Of a DNA stretch of 64,000 nucleotides, positions 1-9,645 are shown in pieces. The stretch lies in contig CAVSAR010000002.1 in NCBI GenBank assembly GCA_963726085.1, positions 248,001-312,000 on the forward strand. The letters are read 5' to 3'. The stretch comes from ZC4RG30 sp963726085 (GTDB lineage: Bacteria; Pseudomonadota; Gammaproteobacteria; Steroidobacterales; Steroidobacteraceae). The notes under the pieces were generated by a model. That model had not been told where the DNA came from, searched no databases, and saw nothing but the letters and a program-made list of their open reading frames with translations. The position numbers and the translations under genes are program-made. Numbering within the stretch: the stretch's first letter is position 1; the number at the start of each line of letters is the position of its first letter.

Positions 1-1288
1 CGCTGCGCTCGCCGGCAATGTCGATGCCGGTGAGCTTGCCGAAGCCAAACGGCGACATGAATTCGTAGATCCGGTCGGGGCCCAGCGCGTAGGCCAGTCC
101 GTAGAAGTACACGTCGCAGGACTCGGCGATGGCCAAGCGCATGTCCACCGTGCCGTGCACGCCGCTCTTGCCTTCGCGCGCGATGCGGTTGGTGTTGGGT
201 ACGCGGTAGATGCCGGGGCAGAAGCGGGTTTCGGTGGCCGTGATCACGCCGTAGGCCAGGCCTGCCATGCCCAGCACGGGCTTGACGGTGGAGCCCGGCG
301 GATAGATGCCGCGCAGGGCGCGATTGAACAGCGGCAGGTCAATGTTGGATTCCAGATCGCGATATTCACTGCGCGTGATGCCGCGGCCGAAGATGCCCGG
401 ATCAAACCCGGGCATGCTGGCCATCACCAGCACGTCACCGGTATGCGGATCCAGCGCAATCGCCGCGCCGCGCCGGCCCTGGAACGCCTTCTCCGCGGCT
501 TCCTGCGCCGGCAGGTCCACCGACAGGATCAGGTCCGTGCCGGCGGTGGGTGCCTGCCGACGCAGCGTGCGGCCCAGCACGCCGCGGTTGTTGACCGAAC
601 GGCCCTGGGCGTTGACCAGGATTTCCTGGAAGCCGTTGCGGCCGTGCAGCTCGGTCTCGCGCGCGGCCTCGACACCCAGCTTGCCGATCAGCGAAGTGCC
701 CACGTAGGTGGCCCGATCAATCTGCGACAGGTCCGATTCACTGATCGCGCCCACGTATCCCAGCGCATGCACCGCCAGTGAACCGTGCGGATAGAAGCGC
801 GTGGAGCGTGCCTGGATGTCCACGCCCGGGAACTGGTTGCGGTACACGGCAAAGCGCGCGATCTGCTCCTCGGTCAGGCGCAGGCGGATGGGCACGGTCT
901 CGAAGCCGCGGTGCGCGTGGATCAGTCGCCGCACGTCGTCGAGTTCATCGGCGGCAATCAGGTCCAGCGACACCAGCGCCTTGAGGGTCTGTTCAAGGTC
1001 TGGCACCTGCTCACGCACCAGCTCCAGCTGGTAGGAAGGCTGGTTCTCGGCCAGCAGGGCACCACTGCGATCCAGGATCAGCCCGCGATTGGCGGGAATC
1101 GGTTCCAGGCGCGCGCGGTTGCCCTGGGCCAGTTCGGTGTAATAGTCATAGCGGATGATCTGCAGCAGCGTCAGCCGACCCAGCAGCAACAGGCACAGCC
1201 CCGCGATGGTCACAGCGGCCACCACGGTGCGGCGCTGGAACATGCGCAGTTCCTTGTGGAGATCCTTGATGCGCACTGCGCCGGCCAT
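1..1288 (-). CDS. mrdA: Penicillin-binding protein 2 (partial, 3' end outside window)
   Basis: Peptidoglycan transpeptidase of the cell-elongation machinery, acting in the periplasm and held by one N-terminal membrane segment (about residues 20-40). The first 429 residues are present; relatives have about 630, so the last third, with the KTG motif, lies beyond the left edge. The active-site motif GSTVKP is visible with Ser333 and Lys336, followed by an SCD version of the second motif. The ATG at 1286-1288 is the natural start. The gene follows mreB, mreC and mreD in the usual rod-shape order, 21 bases after mreD; rodA is expected next, outside the window (inference). Confidence 0.95.
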   Translation of the reverse strand, partial: MAGAVRIKDLHKELRMFQRRTVVAAVTIAGLCLLLLGRLTLLQIIRYDYYTELAQGNRARLEPIPANRGLILDRSGALLAENQPSYQLELVREQVPDLEQTLKALVSLDLIAADELDDVRRLIHAHRGFETVPIRLRLTEEQIARFAVYRNQFPGVDIQARSTRFYPHGSLAVHALGYVGAISESDLSQIDRATYVGTSLIGKLGVEAARETELHGRNGFQEILVNAQGRSVNNRGVLGRTLRRQAPTAGTDLILSVDLPAQEAAEKAFQGRRGAAIALDPHTGDVLVMASMPGFDPGIFGRGITRSEYRDLESNIDLPLFNRALRGIYPPGSTVKPVLGMAGLAYGVITATETRFCPGIYRVPNTNRIAREGKSGVHGTVDMRLAIAESCDVYFYGLAYALGPDRIYEFMSPFGFGKLTGIDIAGERS

Positions 1289-1309
1289 GCGGGTTGTCCT
1301 TAGTTGCGG

Positions 1310-1750
1310 CTAGCGCGGGCGGTGCAGGCGGCCCAACAGGCCGACGATCAGGGGCCACGCCAGCGCGCTGGTGAGCACCGCCACCCAGCGTGTCCAGGAG
1401 CTGATGGGCTGGCCACTCCAGCCATCAACCGCCCACAACACCCCTTCGTAGACGAACAACGCCAGCAGCACCAGCAGGCTCTGCTCGAAGATGGGCTTGG
1501 CGCGGGTCAGCAGGTGCAGGCGGATCGCAAGATACGCCAGGAGCGACAGTGCCAGGGCGTGCTGGCCCAGCTGCGAGCCGTTGAATACGTCCAGACAGAT
1601 GCCCGCCAGGAACGCCAGCAGGATGCCGCCGGCGCGCGGGGTCATCGTCGACCAGTACAGCACCACCAGCACCAGGAAATGCGGCCACAGCACCGACAGC
1701 CACTGCGGCAGCGGCAGGATCCCCAGCAGCAGGGCCATGACCGCGGTCAC
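1310..1750 (-). CDS. mreD: Rod shape-determining protein MreD
   Basis: Small integral membrane protein of the elongasome that links MreC to the cytoplasmic peptidoglycan enzymes. The 146 residues are almost entirely hydrophobic with five to six membrane segments, and the family is usually about 160 residues. The start is uncertain: the reading frame is open back to the mreC stop at 1787-1789, but the first usual start codon is the GTG at 1748-1750. Either this GTG is used, or an indel hides an upstream ATG in another frame at 1782. Its position between mreC and mrdA supports the call more than sequence motifs do. Confidence 0.85.
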   Translation of the reverse strand: MTAVMALLLGILPLPQWLSVLWPHFLVLVVLYWSTMTPRAGGILLAFLAGICLDVFNGSQLGQHALALSLLAYLAIRLHLLTRAKPIFEQSLLVLLALFVYEGVLWAVDGWSGQPISSWTRWVAVLTSALAWPLIVGLLGRLHRPR

Positions 1751-1786
1751 GTAGACCAGTCGCTGGCGAATCGCGGGGGCCCATGA

Positions 1787-2779
1787 TCACGGTTTGGCAC
1801 CGGGCCTGGCGGCCGCAGGCTTGGCCGGCGCTGCGGCCGCCGGCACCGCGTCAGGGGCCGGTGGGCCCAGCACCGGTTGGCCTACCACCGGCTCGGGCAG
1901 CTGTTCGATCAGGCGGGGTGCGACGGGCGCGGCCGGGTGCCGGGCGTCGAACCACAGCAGCATCACCTCGCGGTCATTGGCCAGCGTCGCGCTGGGCTTT
2001 GCCTTGACCTGGGCAAGGATCTGGTCTGGATCGCGCACGTTTGCCGTGACCACGCCCACCGGCACGCCCGCGGGAAACACCCCGCCCAGTCCGGAGGTCA
2101 CCAGCAGGTCGCCCTTCTTGATGTCGGCGTTGACCGGCACGGACAGCGACAGTTCATCGGCGGCACCGGAGCCCACGGCGATGGAGCGAAAGCCGTTGCG
2201 CACCACCTGCACCGGTACTGCGTGCTCCGGATCGGTGATCAGCATGACCTCGGCGCTCCACGGACCCACCCGATACAGCTGCCCCATCAACCCGGTGCCA
2301 TCGACCACGGCCTGGGAACGATAGGCGCCGTCGCGGGCCCCATGATTGACGACCAGGCGCTGGCGCGAGCTGCCCAGGTCCTCCTTCACCACGTCCGCCA
2401 GGGCGTGCCGGTTGACCAGCGGCGGCAGTGCGGCGTTGAGGCCGCGCAGGCGCGCGTTCTCGATTTCCAGCGCAGCGTGGCGCATCGCTTGCAGCGACAG
2501 CACCTGTTCGCGCTGGCGCAGCAGCGCGTTTTCGGCGCGCAAGGCATCGCGCGTCTGCAACAGGTCGCGCGTGGCGTCCCACAGCTTGCCCGGGGAGCCC
2601 ACTGCAACCTGCACCGGGTAGGCGGCTGCCTGCAGCGCATAGCGGATATGTTCGCTCCAGCCATCGCGCTGGTCGAAATACATCAGCACGATGGACAGGG
2701 TGGCGAAGAAGACGAAGCGCGGTCCCGGTGCAGAGTCCCGCGACGAGGGGCGATTGAGGCCACCGCCGGCAAATGCCAT
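1787..2779 (-). CDS. mreC: Rod shape-determining protein MreC
   Basis: Periplasmic scaffold of the elongasome, anchored by one N-terminal membrane segment (about residues 22-40) and activating PBP2. At 330 residues it has the usual length. A predicted coiled coil at about residues 65-110 (repeated LRAENALL-type heptads) precedes the two beta domains, with typical glycine-rich stretches such as SGLGGVFPAGVPVG. The C-terminus is a proline/alanine-rich tail of about 40 residues that looks disordered. It lies 14 bases downstream of mreB and its stop lies just ahead of mreD, so mreB-mreC-mreD-mrdA is one operon. Confidence 0.96.
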   Translation of the reverse strand: MAFAGGGLNRPSSRDSAPGPRFVFFATLSIVLMYFDQRDGWSEHIRYALQAAAYPVQVAVGSPGKLWDATRDLLQTRDALRAENALLRQREQVLSLQAMRHAALEIENARLRGLNAALPPLVNRHALADVVKEDLGSSRQRLVVNHGARDGAYRSQAVVDGTGLMGQLYRVGPWSAEVMLITDPEHAVPVQVVRNGFRSIAVGSGAADELSLSVPVNADIKKGDLLVTSGLGGVFPAGVPVGVVTANVRDPDQILAQVKAKPSATLANDREVMLLWFDARHPAAPVAPRLIEQLPEPVVGQPVLGPPAPDAVPAAAAPAKPAAARPGAKP

Positions 2780-2793
2780 GCGGAACCTCTCTG

Positions 2794-3841
2794 TTATTCG
2801 AGCCCGAAGTGCCCGGGGCCGAGTTCGTCCATCAGCTCCAGGATACGGCCACCGCCCCGCGCAACGCAGGTCAGCGGATCTTCTGAGATCACCACCGGCA
2901 GGCCGGTCTCTTCCATCAGCAGCTTGTCGATGTCACGCAGCAGCGCGCCGCCGCCGGTCAGCACGATGCCGCGTTCGGCCACGTCCGCGCCCAGCTCCGG
3001 CGGGGTTTGCTCCAGCGCCTGCTTCACCGCGCCGACGATGCCCTGCAGGGGTTCCTGCAACGCTTCCAGGATCTCGTTGCTGTTCAGCGTGAAGCTGCGC
3101 GGCACGCCCTCGGACAGGTTGCGTCCCTTGACCGACAGCTCCTTGACCTGCTGCCCGGGATAGGCCGAGCCGATCTCGATCTTGATGCGCTCGGCCGTGG
3201 CTTCGCCGATCAGGATGCCGTAGTTGCGGCGCACGTAGTTCATGATGGCTTCGTCGAAGCGGTCGCCGCCGATGCGCGCGGAATTGGCATAGACGATGCC
3301 GTTCAGGGACAGCACCGCCACCTCGGAGGTGCCGCCGCCGATGTCCAGCACCATCGAGCCACGCGCCTCGTGCACCGGTAGGCCCGAACGCCGACCGCCG
3401 CGGCCATGGGCTCGCTGACGATGGCCACGTTGCGGGCGCCGGCGCCCTCGGCCGACTCGCGGATGGCGCGCCGTTCCACCTGGGTGGAGCCAAAGGGCAC
3501 GCACACCAGCACCCGCGGGGAGGGCTTGAGGAAGCGGTTGCCGTGCACCTTGTTGATGAAGTGCTGCAGCATCTTTTCGGTGATAGGTGAAGTCGGCGAT
3601 GACGCCGTCCTTCAGCGGGCGCACGGCGGTGATGTGGCCGGGGGTGCGGCCCGAGCATCATCTTGGCGTCGGCGCCGACGGCCACGATGATCTTGCCGCC
3701 GCGGGAGGGTTCGTCCTGGATCGCCACCACCGAGGGCTCGTTGAGCACGATGCCCTTGCCGCGCACGTAGATCAGTGTGTTGGCTGTGCCCAGATCAATG
3801 GAAAGGTCGCTGGAAAAGTAGCCGCGCAGGCGCTTGAACAT
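2794..3841 (-). CDS. mreB: Actin-like cell shape protein MreB (frame broken three times)
   Basis: Bacterial actin homologue that forms membrane-bound filaments and directs lateral wall synthesis. The N-terminus (SIDLGTANTLIYVRGKGIV), the middle (PSPRVLVCVPFGSTQVERRA) and the C-terminal half (LDIGGGTSEVAVLSLNG through DPLTCVARGGG) are all well conserved but lie in three different frames. Breaks fall near 3650, 3589 and 3390; the first two are each explained by one extra base. MreB is essential in most rods and the rest of the operon is intact, so these are most likely assembly errors and not a pseudogene. Start is the ATG at 3839-3841; repaired length is about 347 residues, as usual. Confidence 0.93.
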
Positions 3842-3885
3842 TTAGTGATAAACCTTGGCGGGCGTGGAGTGGCGAGGCGGGCGCT

Positions 3886-3914
3886 AATCTAGCAACGGCA
3901 GGGACATACCGCAA
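3886..3914 (-). promoter_or_regulatory. Candidate sigma70 promoter of the mre operon
   Basis: Reading the minus strand, a -35-like TTGCGG (3914-3909) is followed after 17 bases by a -10-like TAGATT (3891-3886), about 45 bases upstream of the mreB start. It lies in the divergent gap between mreB and gatC. Match to consensus is only partial (4 of 6 in each box), so this is a candidate only. Confidence 0.35.
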
Positions 3915-3967
3915 GGCGATGTGTATCATTTGGAACTGTTTTTTCCGAGAATTGCGGCCTTCCTCAC

Positions 3968-4258
3968 ATGAGCCTCACAGCCCGTCAGATTGAAACCATT
4001 GCAGGGCTTGCGCGTCTCGCGCTCAAGCCCGAAGAGATTCCCGTCTATGCTGATTCGCTGAGCCGCATCCTGGGCCTGGTCAGTGAGCTGGAGGCCGCGG
4101 ATACCGCCAGCGTGGAGCCCATGTCGCATCCGCTGACCGGCCAGGTGCAGCGCCTGCGGGCGGACGAGATCACCTCTGGCAACGCGCGCGATGAGTACCA
4201 GCGCAACGCGCCGCAGGCGCAGGCTGGCCTGTACCTCGTGCCGCGAGTCATAGAGTAG
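3968..4258 (+). CDS. gatC: Asp-tRNA(Asn)/Glu-tRNA(Gln) amidotransferase subunit C
   Basis: Small (96-residue) subunit that wraps around GatA and GatB in the tRNA-dependent amidotransferase, which converts misacylated Glu-tRNA(Gln) or Asp-tRNA(Asn). The family pattern is visible: an N-terminal helix (ARLALKPEEI), the loop ending in VEPMSHPL and the C-terminal YLVPRVIE. It starts at the ATG at 3968 and is first in the gatCAB operon; its TAG shares one base with the gatA GTG. Confidence 0.95.
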   Translation: MSLTARQIETIAGLARLALKPEEIPVYADSLSRILGLVSELEAADTASVEPMSHPLTGQVQRLRADEITSGNARDEYQRNAPQAQAGLYLVPRVIE

Positions 4259-5737
4259 TGGCCGCCGCGACGCTGGCCCGCCTGGCGGCGGGCCTTGCCT
4301 CCCGTCAGTACTCCAGCGTGGAACTGACCCGCGACGCCCTGGCGCGCGTGGCGCGCAGCCAGCCGCAGCTCAACGCACTGATCAGCGTGACCGCTGAGCG
4401 CGCACTGGCCGCCGCGACTGTCGCCGACCAGCGACGCAGCGCCGGCAGCGGCGGCCCGCTGACAGGCGTGCCGATGATTCACAAGGACATCTTCTGCACC
4501 GCCGGCGTGCTGACCACCTGCGGCTCGAGGATGCTGTCCAACTTCGTGTCCCCCTATGACGCCACGGTGGTCGAACGCCTGGCGGCCGCGGGCATGGTCA
4601 TGATCGGCAAGTCGAACATGGACGAGTTCGCGATGGGCTCGTCCAACGAGACCAGCTGGTACGGCCCGGTGCGCAATCCCTGGGATGTCACGCGCGTGCC
4701 GGGAGGCTCCTCCGGTGGATCGGCCGCCGCAGTGGCCGCCCGGCTGGCGCCATTGGCCACGGCCACCGATACCGGCGGGTCGATCCGCCAGCCCGCCGCG
4801 CTGTGCGGCGTGACGGGCCTGAAGCCCACCTATGGCCGGGTGTCGCGCTACGGCATGATCGCGTTCGCCTCCAGCCTGGACCAGGCAGGGGTCATCACGG
4901 TCTCGGCCGAGGACGCGGCCCTGACGCTGCAGGCGATGGCCGGCTTCGACCCGCGCGATTCCACCAGTGTCGATGTACCGGTGCCCGACTATCGGGCCAC
5001 GCTGGATGCACCACTGTCGGGAATGAAGGTCGGCATCCTCAAGGAGTTCTTCGGGGCCGGGCTGGCGCCGGAAGTGGAAGGCCCGGTGCGCGAGGCATTG
5101 GCGGTGCTGCGCAGCCTCGGCGCGGTGGTCAAGGAGGTGAGCCTGCCCAGCCTGCCGCTGTCGGTGCCCACCTACTACGTGGTGGCGCCGGCGGAGTGTT
5201 CCTCGAACCTGGCGCGCTTCGATGGCGTGCGCTTCGGGCACCGCTGTGAAAATCCCCGGGACCTGCTCGATCTGTACCAGCGCTCGCGGGCCGAGGGCTT
5301 TGGCGCCGAGGTCAAGCGGCGCATCATGACCGGTACCTACGTGCTGTCGGCCGGCTACTACGATGCCTACTACATCAAGGCGCAGAAGGTGCGGGCCCTG
5401 ATCAACGCGGACTTTGGCCGCGCCTTCGACGAGGTGGACCTGTTGCTGGGACCGACCACGCCCACCGTGGCCTTCGGCATCGGTGACAAGACCAGCGATC
5501 CGATCACCATGTACCTCAACGACATCTACACCATTGGTGCCAATCTGGCGGGCCTGCCTGCCATGTCCATCCCCTGCGGTTTCGCCAGTGGCGCTGCCGG
5601 TGGGCGTGCAGCTGATCGGTCCGCATTTCGGGGAAGCCAGGCTGCTCAACGCCGCGCATCGCTACCAGCAGGAGACCGACTGGCACCTGCGCGCGCCCGC
5701 AGGCTACGCGGCGGACTTCGAGCCAGGTGCCCGATGA
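4258..5737 (+). CDS. gatA: Asp-tRNA(Asn)/Glu-tRNA(Gln) amidotransferase subunit A (one frameshift)
   Basis: Amidase subunit that releases ammonia from glutamine for the amidotransferase. The amidase signature is complete: catalytic lysine in HKDIFCT, the glycine-serine loop GGSSGGSAAA and the Ser-cis-Ser region TDTGGSIRQPAA. An extra base near 5594, between CGFASG and LPVGVQLIGPHF, throws the frame, so without correction the protein appears to run on into gatB as one 981-residue polypeptide. After correction it ends with the TGA at 5735-5737, overlapping the gatB ATG (ATGA). The start is the GTG at 4258. Confidence 0.94.
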
Positions 5738-7203
5738 GCCACGCCCACGACATGGACAGCACTGAAACGGGTTGGGAGACCGTCATCGGTCTTGAGATCC
5801 ACGCGCAGCTGGCCACGCGCACCAAGATCTTTTCCGGTTCCCCCACCGCCTATGGCGCCGAGCCCAACACCCAGGCGGACCTGGTGGACCTGGGCTATCC
5901 GGGCGTGCTGCCGGTGCTCAATGGCGCGGCCGTGCGCATGGCCGTGCAGTTCGGGCTGGCAGTGGGCGCCAAGGTGGCGCGCCGCTCGGTGTTTGCGCGC
6001 AAGAACTACTTCTATCCGGATTTGCCCAAGGGCTACCAGATCAGCCAGTACGAACTGCCCATCGTCGCCGGCGGCCAGCTCGACGTGATGCAGGAAGACG
6101 GCAGCGTCAAGCGCGTGGGCATCACGCGGGCGCACCTGGAAGAGGATGCCGGCAAGTCCATGCACGAAGGCCACGCGGGCGTCACGGCCATCGACCTCAA
6201 CCGCGCCGGCACGCCCCTGATCGAGATCGTCTCCGAGCCGGACATGCGATCGGCCCGCGAGGCCGTCGCGTACATGAAGAAGGTGCACACCCTGGTGCGC
6301 TACCTTGGCATCTGCGACGGCAACATGCAGGAAGGCTCGTTTCGCTGCGATGCCAACGTGTCGGTGCGCCGCAGGGGCGCCGAAAAGTACGGGACGCGCG
6401 CCGAGCTCAAGAACCTCAACTCATTCCGCTTCGTCGAGAAGGCGATCAACATCGAGGTGCAGCGCCAGATTGCCATCCTGGAGTCCGGCGGCCAGGTGAA
6501 GCAGGAAACGCGCCTCTACGATTCGGATCGCGACGAGACGCGCTCCATGCGGTCCAAGGAAGAGGCCAATGACTACCGCTATTTCCCCGATCCGGACCTG
6601 CTGCCAGTGGTCCTCGACGAGGCCTTCATCGAGGCCCAGCGTGCCGTGCTGCCGGAACTGCCGGACCAGAAGGCCGCGCGGTTCGTCACGCAGTACGCGC
6701 TATCGGAGTACGACGCGCAGCTGCTGACCGCAGCTGCGGAAATGGCGGACTTCTACGAGCAGGTCGCCGCGGCGGTGCCGGGCGAGGCGAAGCTGGCTGC
6801 CAACTGGGTGATGGGTGATTTTTCCGCGGCACTGAACAAGGACGGCATCGACATCGGCGCCAGCCGGCTCAGCGCCGCGCAGCTGGGCGGCCTGCTGCAG
6901 CGCATTGCCGACAACACCATCTCCGGCAAGCTGGCCAAGGAAGTGTTCGAGGTCATGTGGGCCGACCGCAGCGATGCCGACACGGTCATCGAGGCGCGCG
7001 GCCTGAAGCAGATCACCGATGGCGCGGCCATCGAGAAGGTGATCGATGAAATCATGGCGGCCAACCCCAAGCAGCTGGCCGACCTGCGCTCCGGCAAGGA
7101 CAAGCTGTTCGGCTTCTTCGTCGGGCAGGCGATGAAGGCCACCGGCGGCAAGGCCAACCCCGCGCTGCTCAACGAGCTGCTCAAGAAGAAGCTCGCACCG
7201 TGA
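5734..7203 (+). CDS. gatB: Asp-tRNA(Asn)/Glu-tRNA(Gln) amidotransferase subunit B
   Basis: Kinase/transamidase subunit that activates the glutamate or aspartate on the tRNA and accepts ammonia from GatA. Intact, 489 residues, with the usual cradle-domain motifs (VIGLEIHAQLAT, RKNYFYPDLPKGYQISQYE, RFEVKNLNSF-like region RAELKNLNSFRFVEKAI) and the C-terminal tail domain that binds the tRNA elbow, ending in NELLKKKL. Start ATG at 5734 overlaps the gatA stop by four bases. Presence of gatCAB implies that Gln-tRNA or Asn-tRNA is made indirectly in this organism (inference). Confidence 0.97.
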   Translation: MSHAHDMDSTETGWETVIGLEIHAQLATRTKIFSGSPTAYGAEPNTQADLVDLGYPGVLPVLNGAAVRMAVQFGLAVGAKVARRSVFARKNYFYPDLPKGYQISQYELPIVAGGQLDVMQEDGSVKRVGITRAHLEEDAGKSMHEGHAGVTAIDLNRAGTPLIEIVSEPDMRSAREAVAYMKKVHTLVRYLGICDGNMQEGSFRCDANVSVRRRGAEKYGTRAELKNLNSFRFVEKAINIEVQRQIAILESGGQVKQETRLYDSDRDETRSMRSKEEANDYRYFPDPDLLPVVLDEAFIEAQRAVLPELPDQKAARFVTQYALSEYDAQLLTAAAEMADFYEQVAAAVPGEAKLAANWVMGDFSAALNKDGIDIGASRLSAAQLGGLLQRIADNTISGKLAKEVFEVMWADRSDADTVIEARGLKQITDGAAIEKVIDEIMAANPKQLADLRSGKDKLFGFFVGQAMKATGGKANPALLNELLKKKLAP

Positions 7204-7213
7204 GCGCCAGGCA

Positions 7214-8131
7214 GTGAGCGAACAGGACCAGTTGCGGCGCTTCCTGTTCGAGGATGCGCCGCTGCGCGGTCATTGGGTGCGCCTGGAGGAGGCATGGCGC
7301 GAGGCGCGCGAGCACCAGCAGTTGCCGCCGGCCGTGCGCGAGCTGCTGGGGGAAGCGCTGGCTGCCACCGTGCTGCTGGCCGGATCGCTCAAGTTCAATG
7401 GCACGCTGACGCTGCAGTTGCAGGGCGGCAGTGGCCTGGTGCCGATGCTGGTGGCGCAGGCCACCAGCGAGCTGACGCTGCGCGGCGTCGCCCACGTTGA
7501 TCCGCAGGCCCTGGCCGCAGGCACTGCCGATGACGCGCAGTTCGCGGCACTGGTCGGTGACGGGCAACTGATCATTTCCGTCGAGCAGGGCCAAGGCACG
7601 GTGCCGTGGCAGGGCATCGTGCCGCTGGTGGGCACCAGCCTGTCGGCCTGCCTCGAACAGTATTTCGAGGCCTCGGAGCAGGTGGCCACCAGCGTGGTGC
7701 TTGCGGCCAGCGATTTCAGCGCCGTCGGGGTGCTGCTGCAGAAATTGCCCACGCCCGGGGAGCCCGGCGAGGCCGGGGAAGCGCAGCTGCATGACCTGTG
7801 GGAGGAGGCCGCCGCACTGCTGGCCACGGTGGATCGCGAGGAACTGCTGGCGCGCGAACCGGATGACCTGCTGGCGCGATTGTTCCCCAGTCACGACCTG
7901 CGGTTGTTCGACGCCAGCCCGGTGGGCTTTGCCTGCCGCTGCGGACGCGAGCGGGTGGCCACCATGCTGCAGTCATTGGGCCGCGAGGAAATCGAGTCGA
8001 TACTTGCCGAGCAGGGTGCGGTCACGGTGACCTGTGAATTCTGCCAGCGCCCGTATACCTTTGACGCCGTCGACGCAGGGCAGCTGTTCCTGGCGGTACC
8101 GCCAGCCCCGCCGCTGGATACGCTGAACTGA
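7214..8131 (+). CDS. hslO: Redox-regulated chaperone Hsp33
   Basis: Cytoplasmic holdase switched on by oxidation of a zinc-bound cysteine cluster. The four zinc ligands are visible at the C-terminus as C241-x-C243 and C274-x-x-C277. Length (305 residues) is close to the family norm of about 290. The start is the GTG at 7214, eleven bases after the gatB stop, so the gene is probably cotranscribed with gatCAB. No anomalies are seen. Confidence 0.95.
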   Translation: MSEQDQLRRFLFEDAPLRGHWVRLEEAWREAREHQQLPPAVRELLGEALAATVLLAGSLKFNGTLTLQLQGGSGLVPMLVAQATSELTLRGVAHVDPQALAAGTADDAQFAALVGDGQLIISVEQGQGTVPWQGIVPLVGTSLSACLEQYFEASEQVATSVVLAASDFSAVGVLLQKLPTPGEPGEAGEAQLHDLWEEAAALLATVDREELLAREPDDLLARLFPSHDLRLFDASPVGFACRCGRERVATMLQSLGREEIESILAEQGAVTVTCEFCQRPYTFDAVDAGQLFLAVPPAPPLDTLN

Positions 8132-8249
8132 AGCTTTGGCAGTTGCACGGGCCTGACGCAGACAGACATGTGGCCAGTGTCCGCAGCAGTCGTGCAGTTC
8201 ATACGGCCGCCTTGATTGATCGTGGCGGGTGGCCGCCATGGGAGCGTCC

Positions 8250-8882
8250 ATGAAGAAATTCACGGCGAGGTTGCTGACTGGCCTCGCGGTGTGCGTGGTC
8301 GCGACAGCCACGAACCTTAGTGATTTGCAGGGCGAGTGGGCCCGCATCCGCTACGAGTCCCCGGCGTCGTCACGCACAGAGGCCATGACCAGACTCAAGG
8401 CCACTGCCGACACTGCGGTGGCGGCGCAGCCGGATGCGGCGGAGTTGCTGATCTGGGACGGGATCATCACCGCTTCGCTTGCCAGCCTGAAACAGGACCT
8501 GGGTGGGCTGTCGCTGGCCAAGGAGGCCAGGGGACTGCTTGAAAAGGCGCAGCTGCGCTTTCCCGGCGCCCTCAACGGCAGCGCACTGACCTGCCTGGGC
8601 GCGCTGTATGCCCAGGTTCCCGGGTGGCCCATCGGATTTGGCAGCAGCGACAAGGCCAGGTCCTATCTGGAAGCGGCACTGCGACTGGACCACGATGGCA
8701 TCGATCCAAATTATTTCTATGCCGACTTCCTGTTCCGCCAGGGAGACTATCCGGCAGCCAGGGTTGCCGCACAGCGGGCGCTGTCCGCGCCGCCGCGCGC
8801 CGGGCGCGAAGTCGCCGACAAGGGCCGGCGCGGCGAAGTGCAGGCGCTGCTGGCGCGCATCGCCGAGAAATCCGCCCGCTGA
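8250..8882 (+). CDS. Secreted TPR-like protein of unknown function
   Basis: Product of about 210 residues with an N-terminal signal peptide (MKKFTARLLTGLAVCVVATA) and helical repeats resembling tetratricopeptides (KARSYLEAALRLDHDGIDPN, YFYADFLFRQGDYPAARVAA). Relatives are annotated as TPR repeat-containing proteins without known partners. The ATG at 8250 is preferred because the signal peptide begins there; an in-frame ATG at 8238 and a GTG at 8229 also exist. It lies 118 bases after hslO and its stop is 67 bases from the convergent mtgA. Confidence 0.75.
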   Translation: MKKFTARLLTGLAVCVVATATNLSDLQGEWARIRYESPASSRTEAMTRLKATADTAVAAQPDAAELLIWDGIITASLASLKQDLGGLSLAKEARGLLEKAQLRFPGALNGSALTCLGALYAQVPGWPIGFGSSDKARSYLEAALRLDHDGIDPNYFYADFLFRQGDYPAARVAAQRALSAPPRAGREVADKGRRGEVQALLARIAEKSAR

Positions 8883-8949
8883 CTGCGCTGGTGGCCGCAG
8901 CCATGCATCGTGCACGCGTGGCCACGTCCGTACGGACGCTGTCGCCCCC

Positions 8950-9645
8950 TTACAATTTGGACAGGTAGTCAGTCCCGCCCAGCGCGCGCATCTGCGCCTC
9001 GATTTGTCCCTCGCGACGCAGCACATAGGGGCTGGGCGCATCGATGCGCAAACGCTGTGGATTGGGCAGTACCGCAGCCATGCGTGCGGCCTGGGGCTGC
9101 GTCAGGTGCGCGGCGGGTCGGCGATAGAAAGCCTGCGCTGCGGCTTCGGCACCGTAGATCCCGCGCCCGAACTGCGCGATGTTGAGGTACATCTCGAGAA
9201 TGCGCTGCTTGGGCCACAGCCACTCGATCAGCACCGTGAACCAGGCTTCAAGTCCCTTGCGTACCCAGCTGCGTCCGCCCCACAGGTACAGGTTCTTGGC
9301 CACCTGCTGCGAAATGGTGCTGGCGCCGCGGGTGTGGCCGGTGCGCTCGGCTGCATCGAGGGACTTTTGTATCTGGTCGAAGTCAAACCCGTCGTGACTG
9401 GGGAAGCGCTGGTCCTCAGAGGCGATGACCGCCAGCTGCAATTGCGGGGAAATGGCATTGAGGCTGCGCCACTGGCGCTGCAGCTTCCAGGGGCGCGGGT
9501 CATGGTCAAACCACGAGGCCACGCGTGCCTCGACGATGAACGCGGTGGTCCACGGCGGCACGTACCGCAACGTCAGCACCGCCAGCACCGACAGCAGCAG
9601 CACTGTACAGATTGCCAGGGCCAGGACACGCGCGAGCTTGCGCAT
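8950..9645 (-). CDS. mtgA: Monofunctional peptidoglycan transglycosylase
   Basis: Inner-membrane GT51 glycosyltransferase that polymerises lipid II into glycan strands. One N-terminal membrane segment (about residues 5-25) is followed by the GT51 motifs EDQRFPSHDGFD, RGASTISQQVAKNLYL, RKGLEAW and ILEMYLNIAQFGRGIYG. Its 231 residues match the family. The ATG at 9643-9645 is preferred over the TTG one codon upstream; it overlaps the stop of the cyclophilin gene by one base, so the two are translationally linked. Confidence 0.95.
   Translation of the reverse strand: MRKLARVLALAICTVLLLSVLAVLTLRYVPPWTTAFIVEARVASWFDHDPRPWKLQRQWRSLNAISPQLQLAVIASEDQRFPSHDGFDFDQIQKSLDAAERTGHTRGASTISQQVAKNLYLWGGRSWVRKGLEAWFTVLIEWLWPKQRILEMYLNIAQFGRGIYGAEAAAQAFYRRPAAHLTQPQAARMAAVLPNPQRLRIDAPSPYVLRREGQIEAQMRALGGTDYLSKL

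Noticed and set aside
3390..3850. Programmed frameshifting in mreB
   Set aside because: No slippery heptamer or downstream structure fits, and equivalent shifts appear in many unrelated genes. Assembly error is simpler.
4045..5649. Long minus-strand frame across gatC and gatA
   Set aside because: It is antisense to a strongly conserved operon, lacks family motifs and is a typical chance frame in GC-rich DNA. Similar shadows cover rplY-pth and the FMO.
4258..7203. A single 981-residue GatA-GatB fusion
   Set aside because: An extra base near 5594 makes GatA read through in the GatB frame. The native GatA end (LPVGVQLIGPHF onward) is intact in the next frame and stops at 5737, overlapping the gatB ATG at 5734.
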